Assembly: GCF_900129885.1 (NCBI RefSeq)
Contig: NZ_FQXE01000022.1
Span: 1-64,000 of the forward strand
Length of the DNA: 64,000 nt
From: Pollutimonas bauzanensis
GTDB lineage: Bacteria; Pseudomonadota; Gammaproteobacteria; Burkholderiales; Burkholderiaceae_B
Direction: 5' to 3'
Part shown: piece by piece, positions 50,867-60,103 of the stretch
Numbering within the stretch: position 1 is the first letter of the stretch
Layout: each line of letters begins with the position of its first letter
Notes under the pieces: generated by a model
What the model was told of the DNA's origin: nothing
The model's input: only the letters and a program-made list of their open reading frames with translations
Database searches by the model: none
Translations under genes and position numbers: made by a program

Positions 50867-52121
50867 CCTTGCGTCCTGTTCCAAACAATTTTTGCGCCTT
50901 GCGCAGCCCCGCCATCAGGGCGTCGACATCTTCTTGCGTGTTGTAGAGCGCCAGGGATGCCCGGGCGGTGCCCGGGATGCCGAAGCGCGTCATCAGCGGC
51001 ATTGCGCAATGATGGCCGGCCCGTATGGCGACTCCTTCCATGTCCAGGATGGTGCCCAGGTCGTGCGGGTGGATTCCGTCGACCACGAAGGACAATATGC
51101 CGGCCTTGTGCGCCGCTGTGCCTATCAGGCGAACGCCAGGCAGCGCCTGCAGTTCGGCGGTCGCCATGGCGAGCAGCGACTGCTCGTGGGCGGCGATGGC
51201 CTCCAGGCCGACTTCCCGAACGTAGCGTATGGCGGCGTCGAGGCCGATGACGCCGGCGATGTTCGGCGTGCCGGCCTCGAAGCGCTGGGGCACATCGGCA
51301 TAGGTGCTGCGCTCGAAGCTGACAGTATGTATCATGTCGCCGCCGCCCTGCCAGGGAGGCATGCCGTTCAAGACGTCGTAGCGCGCGTACAAAGCCCCGA
51401 TCCCGGTCGGGCCATACAGCTTGTGGCCGGAAAAGACATAAAAATCGCAGCCCAGCGCCTGCACGTCGACGGCTTGGTGAGCGACCGCCTGCGCGCCATC
51501 GACCAGCACCTTGGCGCCGGCTTCGTGCGCCAGGCGCACTATTTCAGCAATCGGATTGATCGTGCCCAGGGCATTGGAGATATGCGCCACGCAGACCAGC
51601 CGGGTGCGCGGCCCGAGCAGGGCGCGGTATTCGTCCAGATCGAGCTCGCCGCTGTCGGTCACCGGCACCACCCGCAGCACGGCGCCGCTGCGTTCGCACA
51701 GCAACTGCCACGGCACGATGTTGGAATGATGCTCCATGCCCGTGAGCACGATTTCGTCGCCCTGCTTCAATGCCGATTGCCCCCAGCTGCAGGCCACCAG
51801 GTTGATCGCTTCGGTCGTGCCGCGCGTGAAGACGATTTCCTCGTGGCGGGCGGCATTGAGCAACTGGCGCACCTGTTCGCGCCCCTGCTCATACAGATCG
51901 GTGGCATGCTGCGACAGCCAGTGCACGCCCCGATGAATATTGGCATTGGACTGCTCGTAGAACTGGCGTTCGGCGTCGATCACCGCCGCCGGCTTCTGGG
52001 TGGTGGCGCCATTATCCAGATACACCAGGCGGCGGCCCTGCACCTGGCGGGACAATATGGGAAAGTCGGCGCCGCGGTCCAGCAGCGGCGCGCGGCTCGC
52101 GGCCAGCGCAGGGGCGTTCAT
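50859..52121 (-). CDS. sufS: Cysteine desulfurase SufS
   Basis: A 420-residue PLP enzyme removing sulfur from cysteine for Fe-S assembly. The PLP lysine is in VFSGHKLYGPTGIG, and the catalytic cysteine in IRAGHHCAMPLM. The type-II pattern (YLDNGATTQKP, RGTTEAINLVA, EHHSNIVPWQ) is complete. The start is set at 52121, where ATG overlaps the sufD stop; the longer open frame upstream is within sufD in another frame. Confidence 0.96.
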   Translation of the reverse strand: MNAPALAASRAPLLDRGADFPILSRQVQGRRLVYLDNGATTQKPAAVIDAERQFYEQSNANIHRGVHWLSQHATDLYEQGREQVRQLLNAARHEEIVFTRGTTEAINLVACSWGQSALKQGDEIVLTGMEHHSNIVPWQLLCERSGAVLRVVPVTDSGELDLDEYRALLGPRTRLVCVAHISNALGTINPIAEIVRLAHEAGAKVLVDGAQAVAHQAVDVQALGCDFYVFSGHKLYGPTGIGALYARYDVLNGMPPWQGGGDMIHTVSFERSTYADVPQRFEAGTPNIAGVIGLDAAIRYVREVGLEAIAAHEQSLLAMATAELQALPGVRLIGTAAHKAGILSFVVDGIHPHDLGTILDMEGVAIRAGHHCAMPLMTRFGIPGTARASLALYNTQEDVDALMAGLRKAQKLFGTGRKDD

Positions 52122-53425
52122 AGCAGGCCTCCCAGGCTGGCGCCGCCGGGCAGGAGCGTGCGTATCGCGCCGGCCACGCGCCGGCGCACGGATTCGAGCT
52201 CGATGCGCTCGAGCGACTGCGCGGCAAAGGCATAAGTCAGCAGGCTGCGCGCATGGACTTCGTCCAGGCCGCGCGCGCGCAGGTAGAACATGCTTTCTTC
52301 GTCGATCTGGCCGACCGTGGCGCCATGCGCGCACTTGACATCGTCGGCGTAGATCTCCAGTTCAGGACGCGCATCGGCCTTGGCCAGGCGCGACAGCAAC
52401 AGGCTGTCGGAACGCTGCACGGCGTCCGTGCCGTCGGCGCCCGGCGAAACCAGAATACGCCCGCCAAAGACACCCCGCGCCGTATCGGTGAGTATGCCGC
52501 GATAATACTCGCGGCTGACCCCGTGCGGCTGCGCGTGTCCGATCAGCGTGTGGTGGTCGACATGGCGCCGGCCGTCGACATAATACAGGCCGTTGAGCAG
52601 AGTCTCGCAACGCTGCCCGGTGAACGTGGTGGCGATGTCGTGGCGCGCCAGGCGGGCGCCGAAGGACATGGAATGCGAGTTGAAAACCGACCCCTTGTCC
52701 TGCTCGGCGTCCAGGGCGCCAAGGTGGAAGGCCTGCGCGCTTTCCTGCTGCAGCTTGACGTGCGTGATGCGCGCATCGGACGCCAGCTTGGCGCGCGTGA
52801 CGGTATTGGTCAGCGTTGCGCTGTCGCCCTGCCCCACATAGTGCTCGATGATGGTCGCCTGGGAGCCCGCTTCGGCGGTTATCAGGTTGCGCGGAAAACT
52901 GGCCGCCCGCCCGCTGGCGGCGATAAACACCAGGTGTACCGGATCTTCGAGCGCTACGCCGCGGCCCAGCCGGATGAAGGCGCCGTCAGCCGCCAGCGCG
53001 AGATTCAATGCGGCGCTGCTCGACCCCCGCGATTCATCGCCGAAGGCATCCTGCACCTGGTCGGGCGCATCCACCAGCGCCTGCGACAGCGGGGTCAGCT
53101 GGGCGCCCGCCGGCAGGGAGCCGATATCCGAGAGCTCAGCGGCGAATCGGCCATCGACGAATACCATCCAATGGCCTGTTTCGCCCTGGCGCAGCGCCTG
53201 CGCGAGCTCGGCGGGCGCAGCCTTGCCGGCCGGCAGGAAGGACTGCTGCTCCAGCGTGGCCAGCGAAGTGTGGCGCCAGCTTTCCTGTTTGGTCGTGGGC
53301 CAGCCCTCGTCGGCGAATCGCGCAATGGCGCGCTTGCGCATGGCGGCCAGCCAAGGCAGCCCGGCGCCCGCCAAACCCTGCTCGCGGGCCGAGAAATCGG
53401 CCTCCCAGGTTTGTGCAGTGCTCAT
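52118..53425 (-). CDS. sufD: Fe-S cluster assembly protein SufD
   Basis: A 435-residue member of the SufBC2D scaffold complex. The beta-helix core and the conserved C-terminal part are seen: LLSRLAKADARPELEIYADDVKCAHGATVGQIDEESMFYLRARGLDEVHARSLLTYAFA, with the conserved Cys-Ala-His (CAH) region. The N-terminal 100 residues are variable as usual. It overlaps sufC by 4 bp upstream and sufS by 4 bp downstream. Confidence 0.95.
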   Translation of the reverse strand: MSTAQTWEADFSAREQGLAGAGLPWLAAMRKRAIARFADEGWPTTKQESWRHTSLATLEQQSFLPAGKAAPAELAQALRQGETGHWMVFVDGRFAAELSDIGSLPAGAQLTPLSQALVDAPDQVQDAFGDESRGSSSAALNLALAADGAFIRLGRGVALEDPVHLVFIAASGRAASFPRNLITAEAGSQATIIEHYVGQGDSATLTNTVTRAKLASDARITHVKLQQESAQAFHLGALDAEQDKGSVFNSHSMSFGARLARHDIATTFTGQRCETLLNGLYYVDGRRHVDHHTLIGHAQPHGVSREYYRGILTDTARGVFGGRILVSPGADGTDAVQRSDSLLLSRLAKADARPELEIYADDVKCAHGATVGQIDEESMFYLRARGLDEVHARSLLTYAFAAQSLERIELESVRRRVAGAIRTLLPGGASLGGLL

Positions 53426-54201
53426 GCCGCGGCTCCCGCTTGCCCCTTCGGGGCCGGCGCGGATTCGCCGATCCAGCCGTAGCCGCGCTCTTCAAGCTCG
53501 AGCGCCAGTTCGCGGCCGCCCGAGCGGACGATCTTGCCGCCGGCCAGCACATGCACGTAATCGGGCACGATGTAGTCGAGCAAGCGCTGGTAATGGGTAA
53601 TGACGACCAGCGCGCGCTCTGGCGAACGCAGGCGGTTGACGCCGTCGGCCACCACTTTCAGGGCGTCGATGTCCAGGCCCGAATCGGTTTCGTCGAGTAT
53701 CGCCAGCTTGGGCTCCAGCAAGGTCATCTGCAGAATTTCATTGCGCTTTTTCTCGCCGCCCGAAAAGCCTTCGTTGACCGAGCGGTACAGGAATTCTTCC
53801 TTCATGCCCACCGCTTTCATTTCGCTTTTGACGCGCTTGAGAAAATCCATCGCATCGAGCTCGGGCAGGCCTTGATGGCGGCGCACGGCGTTTACCGCGG
53901 CCTTGAGGAAATAGGCGTTCGAGACCCCGGGAATTTCTATGGGGTACTGGAAGGCCATGAACAGGCCCGAGCGCGCGCGCTCTTCGATAGGCATGGCCAG
54001 CAGGTCCTGGCCCATCCAGTCCACCGAGCCGCTTTCCACCTTGTAGCTCTCGCGTCCCGCCAGCACCTGCGACAAAGTGCTTTTGCCGGAGCCGTTGGGC
54101 CCCATGATGGCGTGCACTTCACCCGCATTGACCGTCAAATTCAGCCCGCGCAATATCGATTTGTTCTCGACCGAAACGTGCAAATCCTTGATGTTCAGCA
54201 T
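53422..54201 (-). CDS. sufC: Fe-S assembly ATPase SufC
   Basis: A 259-residue ABC-type ATPase of the SufBCD scaffold. Walker A is GPNGSGKST, the signature FSGGEKKRNEILQM, Walker B LAILDETDSGLDIDAL, and the H-loop VVITHYQRLLDYI; the SufC-specific signature is intact. It lies 12 bp after sufB. Confidence 0.96.
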   Translation of the reverse strand: MLNIKDLHVSVENKSILRGLNLTVNAGEVHAIMGPNGSGKSTLSQVLAGRESYKVESGSVDWMGQDLLAMPIEERARSGLFMAFQYPIEIPGVSNAYFLKAAVNAVRRHQGLPELDAMDFLKRVKSEMKAVGMKEEFLYRSVNEGFSGGEKKRNEILQMTLLEPKLAILDETDSGLDIDALKVVADGVNRLRSPERALVVITHYQRLLDYIVPDYVHVLAGGKIVRSGGRELALELEERGYGWIGESAPAPKGQAGAAA

Positions 54202-54213
54202 TACAACTTCTCC

Positions 54214-55659
54214 TTAGCCTACGCTGCCTTCCAGACTTACGCCGAGCAGGTTCTGAGCCTCGACTGCAAATTCCATTGGCAATTCCTTGAAAACTTCCTT
54301 GCAAAACCCGTTCACTATCATGGATACCGCATCCTCGGCCGAGAGGCCGCGCTGCATGGCGTAAAACAGCTGATCCTCGCCTATGCGGGAGGCCGTCGCC
54401 TCGTGCTCGACGCTGGCCGAGGGATTCTGCACTTCGATAGTGGGGAAGGTATGAGCCGCGCAGCGCTTGCCGATCAGCAGCGAATCGCACTGCGTGTAGT
54501 TGCGCGCGTTTTCCGCCTTGGGGGTCATGCGCACCAGGCCGCGGAAGGTGTTGCTGCCGTGGCCGGCCGAAATGCCCTTGGAAATGATGGTGCTGCGCGT
54601 ATTGCGGCCCATATGTATCATTTTCGAGCCGGTATCGGCCTGCTGCCTGTGGTTGCTCAGCGCCACGGAATAAAATTCGCCGGTGGAGTCATCGCCGCGC
54701 AGGATGACGCTGGGATACTTCCAGGTGATGGCCGACCCGGTTTCCACCTGGGTCCAGGAAATACGCGAGCGCGCGCCGCGGCAGTCGCCGCGCTTGGTGA
54801 CGAAGTTATAAATGCCGCCTTTGCCGTCCTTGTCGCCCGGGTACCAGTTTTGCACCGTCGAGTACTTGATGCGGGCGTCGTCCAGCGCGACCAGTTCCAC
54901 CACTGCGGCGTGCAACTGGTTTTCGTCGCGCATGGGCGCCGTACAGCCTTCAAGATAGCTGACCGAAGCCCCTTCATCGGCGATGATCAGGGTGCGCTCG
55001 AATTGGCCGGTATCTTGCGCGTTTATCCGGAAATAGGTCGACAACTCCATGGGGCAGCGCACGCCTTTGGGTATGTAGACAAAGGAGCCATCCGAAAACA
55101 CGGCCGAATTCAGCGCCGCGTAATAATTGTCGCTGGTGGGCACCACCGTGCCCAGGTATTTGCGCACCAGATCGGGGTGATCCTTGACGGCTTCCGAGAA
55201 TGAACAGAAGATCACCCCGACTTCGGCCAACTGCTTGCGGAAGGTCGTGGCGACCGATACCGAGTCGAAAACCGCGTCCACCGCGACGCCGGCGAGCCGG
55301 GCGCGCTCGTGCAGCGGAACGCCCAGTTTTTCGTAGGTGCGCAGCAATTCGGGGTCGACTTCGTCCAGGCTCTTGGGGCCGTCTTTCTTCTTGGGCGCCG
55401 AGTAGTAGCTGATATCCTGGAAATCGATGCGCGGGAAACTGACCTGGGCCCATTCGGGCAGCGTCATGGTCAGCCAGTGGCGATATGCCGCAAGACGCCA
55501 TTCCAGCATGAATTCGGGCTCGCCCTTCTTGGCCGACAACAAGCGTATGGTGTCTTCCGACAGGCCTTTGGGGATGGTGTCCGATTCTATCGCGGTGACA
55601 AATCCTGCCGAATATTCGCGGTCCAGAAAAGAGTCGATGCTGTCGGTTACGGTATTCAT
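54214..55659 (-). CDS. sufB: Fe-S scaffold protein SufB
   Basis: A 481-residue core scaffold component. Highly conserved family segments are seen: [68 protein letters not shown] and the C-terminal [25 protein letters not shown]. Length is usual. The start overlaps the upstream regulator stop by 4 bp, so regulator and sufB are translationally coupled. Confidence 0.96.
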   Translation of the reverse strand: MNTVTDSIDSFLDREYSAGFVTAIESDTIPKGLSEDTIRLLSAKKGEPEFMLEWRLAAYRHWLTMTLPEWAQVSFPRIDFQDISYYSAPKKKDGPKSLDEVDPELLRTYEKLGVPLHERARLAGVAVDAVFDSVSVATTFRKQLAEVGVIFCSFSEAVKDHPDLVRKYLGTVVPTSDNYYAALNSAVFSDGSFVYIPKGVRCPMELSTYFRINAQDTGQFERTLIIADEGASVSYLEGCTAPMRDENQLHAAVVELVALDDARIKYSTVQNWYPGDKDGKGGIYNFVTKRGDCRGARSRISWTQVETGSAITWKYPSVILRGDDSTGEFYSVALSNHRQQADTGSKMIHMGRNTRSTIISKGISAGHGSNTFRGLVRMTPKAENARNYTQCDSLLIGKRCAAHTFPTIEVQNPSASVEHEATASRIGEDQLFYAMQRGLSAEDAVSMIVNGFCKEVFKELPMEFAVEAQNLLGVSLEGSVG

Positions 55660-56159
55660 TCAGGAAAACTCCATGTCGTGGGCTGGGCCTGGGCCGCCCG
55701 GGTTCTGACTTTCGACTCGGGCAAAGGCCGGGCAATCAGTGGAAATTCAATGGGTGTCGGGCTGAGCATGTCGGCCACGCTGACGTCTTCCAGCGTATGG
55801 CGGATGACGGAATTGATGCGCTGCCAATTGCTGCGTATATGGCAACCCGCCTCGACGCTGCATGCCCCCGGCACCGAGGTGCATTCGGTGAGGCCGAAAG
55901 GCTGTTCTTCCAGAGCGTCTATAATGTGCGCGATGCTGATGTCGTGGGCGGGCCGCCCCAGCACATAGCCGCCCCGCGCGCCACGGCTGCTTTTGACCAG
56001 TTCGCGCTGGCCCAGCAGCTTGAGCACCTTGCTGACGGTGGGCTGGCCCAGGCCTAGCGTAGCGGCAAGATCGGCGGCACTGAATACACGGTCCGGGGAC
56101 CCGGCCATGTAGGTAAGCACCAAAGTGCCGTAATCAATGATTTTGCTGATGCGCAGCAT
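55656..56159 (-). CDS. Rrf2-family SUF system regulator (IscR-like)
   Basis: A 167-residue winged-helix regulator of the Rrf2 family, of the type found at the head of suf operons in Xanthomonas and betaproteobacteria. The HTH lies at about 25-65 ([42 protein letters not shown]). Cluster ligands match IscR: C93, C100 and C106, followed by H107. It probably binds a [2Fe-2S] cluster and adjusts suf expression to Fe-S demand or oxidative stress. A promoter with an overlapping palindrome lies just upstream. Confidence 0.92.
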   Translation of the reverse strand: MLRISKIIDYGTLVLTYMAGSPDRVFSAADLAATLGLGQPTVSKVLKLLGQRELVKSSRGARGGYVLGRPAHDISIAHIIDALEEQPFGLTECTSVPGACSVEAGCHIRSNWQRINSVIRHTLEDVSVADMLSPTPIEFPLIARPLPESKVRTRAAQAQPTTWSFPE

Positions 56160-56193
56160 CTACGCTTTCTCCTGGTTCAACCCGTCAAACCAA

Positions 56194-56223
56194 ATAGTAC
56201 CAATCCGGTACTATATTTGTCAA
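56194..56223 (-). promoter_or_regulatory. suf promoter with overlapping operator
   Basis: On the minus strand TTGACA (56223-56218) and TACTAT (56199-56194) are 18 bp apart, a near-consensus sigma-70 promoter. The perfect dyad ATAGTACC-n5-GGTACTAT (56194-56214) overlaps the -10 and spacer, ideal for repression by the Rrf2 protein. The -35 overlaps the stop codon of the upstream ABC gene. Confidence 0.75.
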
Positions 56224-58013
56224 ACCAGTGCTTCGTCATCCTGTCCGGCCTGCTGCAAGGCCCACATCTGGGCATAGCGGCCGTCCCTGGCCAGCAGTTC
56301 GCGATGCGAGCCCCGCTCCAGCACCCTGCCATGGTCCAGCACGATGATTTCGTCGGCATCGGCTATGGTGGAGAGCCTATGGGCGATGATCAGCGTCGTG
56401 CGGTTTCTGGCGATCTGCCGCAATTCCTCCTGGATGGCGCGTTCGGTGCGCGTATCCAGCGCGCTGGTTGCTTCGTCCAGGACCAGAATGGGAGGATTCT
56501 TCAGCAGCGTGCGGGCAATGGCCACGCGCTGCTTTTCGCCGCCCGACAATTTCAGCCCGCGCTCGCCGACCTGGGTCTGATAGCCCTCCGGCAGGCTCAT
56601 GACGAAATCATGGATGCTCGCGGCCCTGGCGGCCTCGAAGATTTCTTCTTGCGTGGCGTCCGGATTGCCATAGGCGATGTTGTACAAGATGCTGTCGTTG
56701 AACAGCACCGTATCTTGCGGGACGATGCCGATATGGCGCCGCAAGCTGGCCTGGGTCAGGTCGCGAACATCCACGCCATTGACCATGATGGACCCCGCGC
56801 CGACATCATAGAAGCGGAACAGCAAGCGCGACAAGGTCGATTTGCCGGCGCCCGACGACCCCACCACGGCCAGCGTCCCGCCCGCCGGTATCGTGAAGCT
56901 GACATCGAACAGTATCTGCCGATTCGGCTCATAGCCGAAATCCACATGCTCGAAGCGCAGCGTGGCCTGCCCGGTGCGCAGAGGCCGGGCTCCCGGCCTG
57001 TCGGCGACTTCCAGCCCCTGCTCCATCAGGCCGAACATGCGCTCCATATCGGCCAGCGCATGCTTGATTTCGCGGTAGACGAAGCCGAGGAAGTTCAGCG
57101 GCGCATACAACTGGGTCAGATAGGCCGACACCAGCACCACGTCGCCCACCGACATCTTTTTGTCGACCACGCCCTGGGCCGACAGCCATAACAGCAGCGT
57201 GACCCCGACGGTAATGATCAAGCCCTGCCCCATGTTCAGGAAGCTCAGCGATATCTGGTTCTTGACGGCGGAATCGACCCACTTTCCCAGGTTCGTGTCG
57301 TAGCGATCCAGTTCGTAGGCCTCGTTGCCGAAGTACTTGACGGTTTCGTAATTGATCATGGCATCGATGGCCTTGCTGTTGGCCTTGCTGTCCAGGTCAT
57401 TCATGCTGCGCCGGTAGACCATGCGCTTTTCGGTCACCAGCAGGGTGAACGCCACATAGGATGCGATCGTGCCCAGCGTCACCACCGCGAAGCTCCAGTC
57501 GTAGCGCCACAGCAGGATGGCCGCCACCATGCCGATTTCCAGCAAGGTGGGCAGAATATTGAACACCATGAAGTTGAGCAGGAAACCTATGCCCTTGGTG
57601 CCGCGCTCGATGTCGCGGCTCAGCCCGCCGGTCTGGCGCTGCATGTGAAAGCGCAGGGACAAGGCGAACAGATGCTTGAACAATTGCGCCGCGATGCGCC
57701 GTATGGAGCCTTGCGTGACGCGCGCGAACAGGGCGTCGCGCAGCTCTCCGAACACGCTGGCGGCCAGGCGCGCGAAGCCATAGCCCGCCAGCGCGGCCAG
57801 CGGCAGGGCCAGCAGTGTCGCCGGCACGCTGAGCTTGTCGACGATGTCTTTCAGGAACAGCGGCAAGATCACGCCGGCCGCCTTGGCGGCCACCAGACAG
57901 GCCAGCGCCGCGCTCACGCGCCATTTGAACTGCCACACATAGGGCAATAGCGACTTGATGGTCTGTATATCATTGCGGCGGGCGGGCGCCGCGCCGCGGT
58001 GGCTGAATTTCAT
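56220..58013 (-). CDS. Atm1/HMT1-type ABC exporter
   Basis: A 597-residue half-transporter with six helices (about 35-320) and a nucleotide-binding domain: Walker A GSSGAGKST, signature LSGGEKQRVAIARTLL, Walker B ILVLDEATSALD, H-loop IIAHRLSTI. Transmembrane features such as AMINYETVKYFGNEAYE and LNFLGFVYREIKHALADMERMF are typical of Atm1/ABCB7, which export glutathione-linked sulfur or metal species. Its place directly upstream of the suf genes fits a role in Fe-S or thiol homeostasis. It overlaps the preceding acyltransferase gene by 4 bp. Confidence 0.93.
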   Translation of the reverse strand: MKFSHRGAAPARRNDIQTIKSLLPYVWQFKWRVSAALACLVAAKAAGVILPLFLKDIVDKLSVPATLLALPLAALAGYGFARLAASVFGELRDALFARVTQGSIRRIAAQLFKHLFALSLRFHMQRQTGGLSRDIERGTKGIGFLLNFMVFNILPTLLEIGMVAAILLWRYDWSFAVVTLGTIASYVAFTLLVTEKRMVYRRSMNDLDSKANSKAIDAMINYETVKYFGNEAYELDRYDTNLGKWVDSAVKNQISLSFLNMGQGLIITVGVTLLLWLSAQGVVDKKMSVGDVVLVSAYLTQLYAPLNFLGFVYREIKHALADMERMFGLMEQGLEVADRPGARPLRTGQATLRFEHVDFGYEPNRQILFDVSFTIPAGGTLAVVGSSGAGKSTLSRLLFRFYDVGAGSIMVNGVDVRDLTQASLRRHIGIVPQDTVLFNDSILYNIAYGNPDATQEEIFEAARAASIHDFVMSLPEGYQTQVGERGLKLSGGEKQRVAIARTLLKNPPILVLDEATSALDTRTERAIQEELRQIARNRTTLIIAHRLSTIADADEIIVLDHGRVLERGSHRELLARDGRYAQMWALQQAGQDDEALV

Positions 58014-59995
58014 GTGGCAGGTTTCCCCAGGAACTTGATGATTTTATCCACCCATGCCCGCGACACCTCCAGCGAGCCGGCCAGCGACAGGTGCGACGTA
58101 TCGGAATAACGCAAGCGGCCCTGGCCCATGGCCAGGCAAACGCCCTGCTCGCACAGCACGTCGTAAGGGTCCAGGAAAAGCACCCGGGGATGCGCCGCAA
58201 AAGCCCGAGCCATTTGCCGGTTGAGGTCGTAGCCCAGGCCTAACTCCCGGGGCAGCGACAAGGCGTCCAGGCAGCGCATCGGCAAATAATCGGGCCGCTC
58301 CAGGCAGGCGGCCACGCCGCCGTTGGCCCGGATGCCGGGCTGGGTGCCGATGACGATGAGCTTTCTGGCGGGATTGTCCGCGATCAGATCCAGCACGTTG
58401 GCGGCCAGAAAGCGCCCGTACTCGGCCTGGCTGGCGAATTCCAGGCGCCTGCCGTCGGGGCGCGCCAGCAGGTCCCGGTATCCCGTCCAGCTCATGGCAT
58501 AGACCAGGGCCAGGTCATTGCCCTTGAGCAATGCCTGCAGCTGCGCGGTCCTGGCCAGGCAATCCTCGCGCGGCTGGCCATTCAGCAGGCGGGTGACATC
58601 CCGCCCCAGAATACAGCCGTGCTGGAATACCCCCTGCATCTTGATGTTCTTTGCCTTGAGCCAGTAATCGAAGCCGGCGGCGTATTGCAAGGCGAAACTG
58701 TCGCCCGCAAAGACCGCGGCGGGCTGGCCAGCGGTCTTGTCGCCCAGCACCGCATCCAGGGCATAGGCCTCGCCGCCGAAGCGCCCTTCTTCTTGCGCCG
58801 CCGGATCCAGCGCCCGCGCGCGATACTGCTCGTTCACCCTGAAAGGCAGGCCCTGGCCGTAATAGACCCAAGCCGCAGGCGCCAGCGTCAGAGCCAGGGC
58901 CGCCGCGCGGAAAGCCGCCTTGGGCGCGGGCCAGCGGAGCAGATCGATTTTCCGGTAGCGGCATTCGACCCAGCGGTACAAAGGATAGGCCAGCAGGAAC
59001 GGCAAGGCGAAGAGCAGCGCTTTATCCTGGAAGCCCAGCGGCCGGTAGACATGGTATTTGTAAAAAACGATAAGCGGCCAGTGCACCAGATACAAAGAAT
59101 AGGAAATCAGCCCTATCGATACCGCCGCGCGATTGCGCAGCACCGCGCCCAGATAGCGTGCCCGTCCGGCATAAATGCACAATGCGGCCCCCGCCACCGG
59201 CAGCAAGGCGTTCACGCCCGGGAAGATGGTATTCCTGTCGAACGCCAATACGCTGTACAGCAGCAAGGCCAGGCCCGCAGCCAGCAGGCATTCCTGCCCG
59301 GCATTGCGCGGCATGCGCCGCCGCTCCAGCCAGGGCAGCACGCCGCCCGCCGCGAACTCGAACATCCGGAACGGCATCAGGTAATAATTCGCCGACGGGT
59401 CGAGCGCCGTGAACCACTGCGACGCGGCGAGCGACAAGGCCCCAGCCAGCAGCAGGATCTGCGGCAGATGGCCATGCCGCCAGCGCCAGGCCGCATAAAT
59501 GATCAGGGGCCAGATGAGGTAAAACTGCTGCTCGACCCCGAGCGACCAGGTATGCAGCAGCGGATTGAGCTCCGAGGACGTATCGAAGTAGCCGGCCACC
59601 TGCCAGAACAGGAAATTCGATGCCGAAAAAAAAGCGCCGGCCGTCGAGGCCGCCAGGGTCTTGTACTGGGCGGGATCGAACAGCGCGAAGCCCGCCGCCA
59701 TGACCAGCAGCAAAGTGGCCATCAGCGCCGGATACAGGCGCGCGACGCGGCGCGCCATGAAAGGCAGGAAACGGAATTTCCCGCGCTCGCAATCGGCGTA
59801 GATGATCTGCGTGATCAAATAGCCCGAAATCACGAAAAACACATCGACGCCGATAAAGCCGCCGCCGAAAGGCGCAAAACCGGCATGGAACAGCAGCACG
59901 CTGATGACGGCTATGGAACGCAGGCCGTCGACTTCGGGGCGATAGGTCTTGGAAAAATAAGCCGATACCACGGCAGAGGGAGCACCGCCAGACAT
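58010..59995 (-). CDS. OafA/YrhL-type acyltransferase with SGNH domain
   Basis: A 661-residue inner-membrane O-acyltransferase. The N-terminal acyltransferase-3 domain (about 15-370) has ten or more helices and the conserved YRPEVDGLRSIAVISVLLFHAG (catalytic His). A C-terminal periplasmic SGNH-hydrolase-like domain (about 400-661) has the Gly-Asp-Ser block VFAGDSFALQYA and the Asp-x-x-His block SDTSHLS. Such proteins acetylate lipopolysaccharide O-antigen or other cell-envelope glycans. ATG 59995 is taken; an in-frame TTG at 60028 is an alternative. It is coupled to the ABC gene (4-bp overlap). Confidence 0.9.
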   Translation of the reverse strand: MSGGAPSAVVSAYFSKTYRPEVDGLRSIAVISVLLFHAGFAPFGGGFIGVDVFFVISGYLITQIIYADCERGKFRFLPFMARRVARLYPALMATLLLVMAAGFALFDPAQYKTLAASTAGAFFSASNFLFWQVAGYFDTSSELNPLLHTWSLGVEQQFYLIWPLIIYAAWRWRHGHLPQILLLAGALSLAASQWFTALDPSANYYLMPFRMFEFAAGGVLPWLERRRMPRNAGQECLLAAGLALLLYSVLAFDRNTIFPGVNALLPVAGAALCIYAGRARYLGAVLRNRAAVSIGLISYSLYLVHWPLIVFYKYHVYRPLGFQDKALLFALPFLLAYPLYRWVECRYRKIDLLRWPAPKAAFRAAALALTLAPAAWVYYGQGLPFRVNEQYRARALDPAAQEEGRFGGEAYALDAVLGDKTAGQPAAVFAGDSFALQYAAGFDYWLKAKNIKMQGVFQHGCILGRDVTRLLNGQPREDCLARTAQLQALLKGNDLALVYAMSWTGYRDLLARPDGRRLEFASQAEYGRFLAANVLDLIADNPARKLIVIGTQPGIRANGGVAACLERPDYLPMRCLDALSLPRELGLGYDLNRQMARAFAAHPRVLFLDPYDVLCEQGVCLAMGQGRLRYSDTSHLSLAGSLEVSRAWVDKIIKFLGKPAT

Positions 59996-60103
59996 GAATC
60001 CCGTTATGTTGCGCAAAGAAGGAGGCAAAGTGTAGCAAGCAAAGTTTGCCTGGCGTGTATCAATTGATAATCGCCCGGTTTCGCCTCCACGGGCCGAGAC
60101 TGC

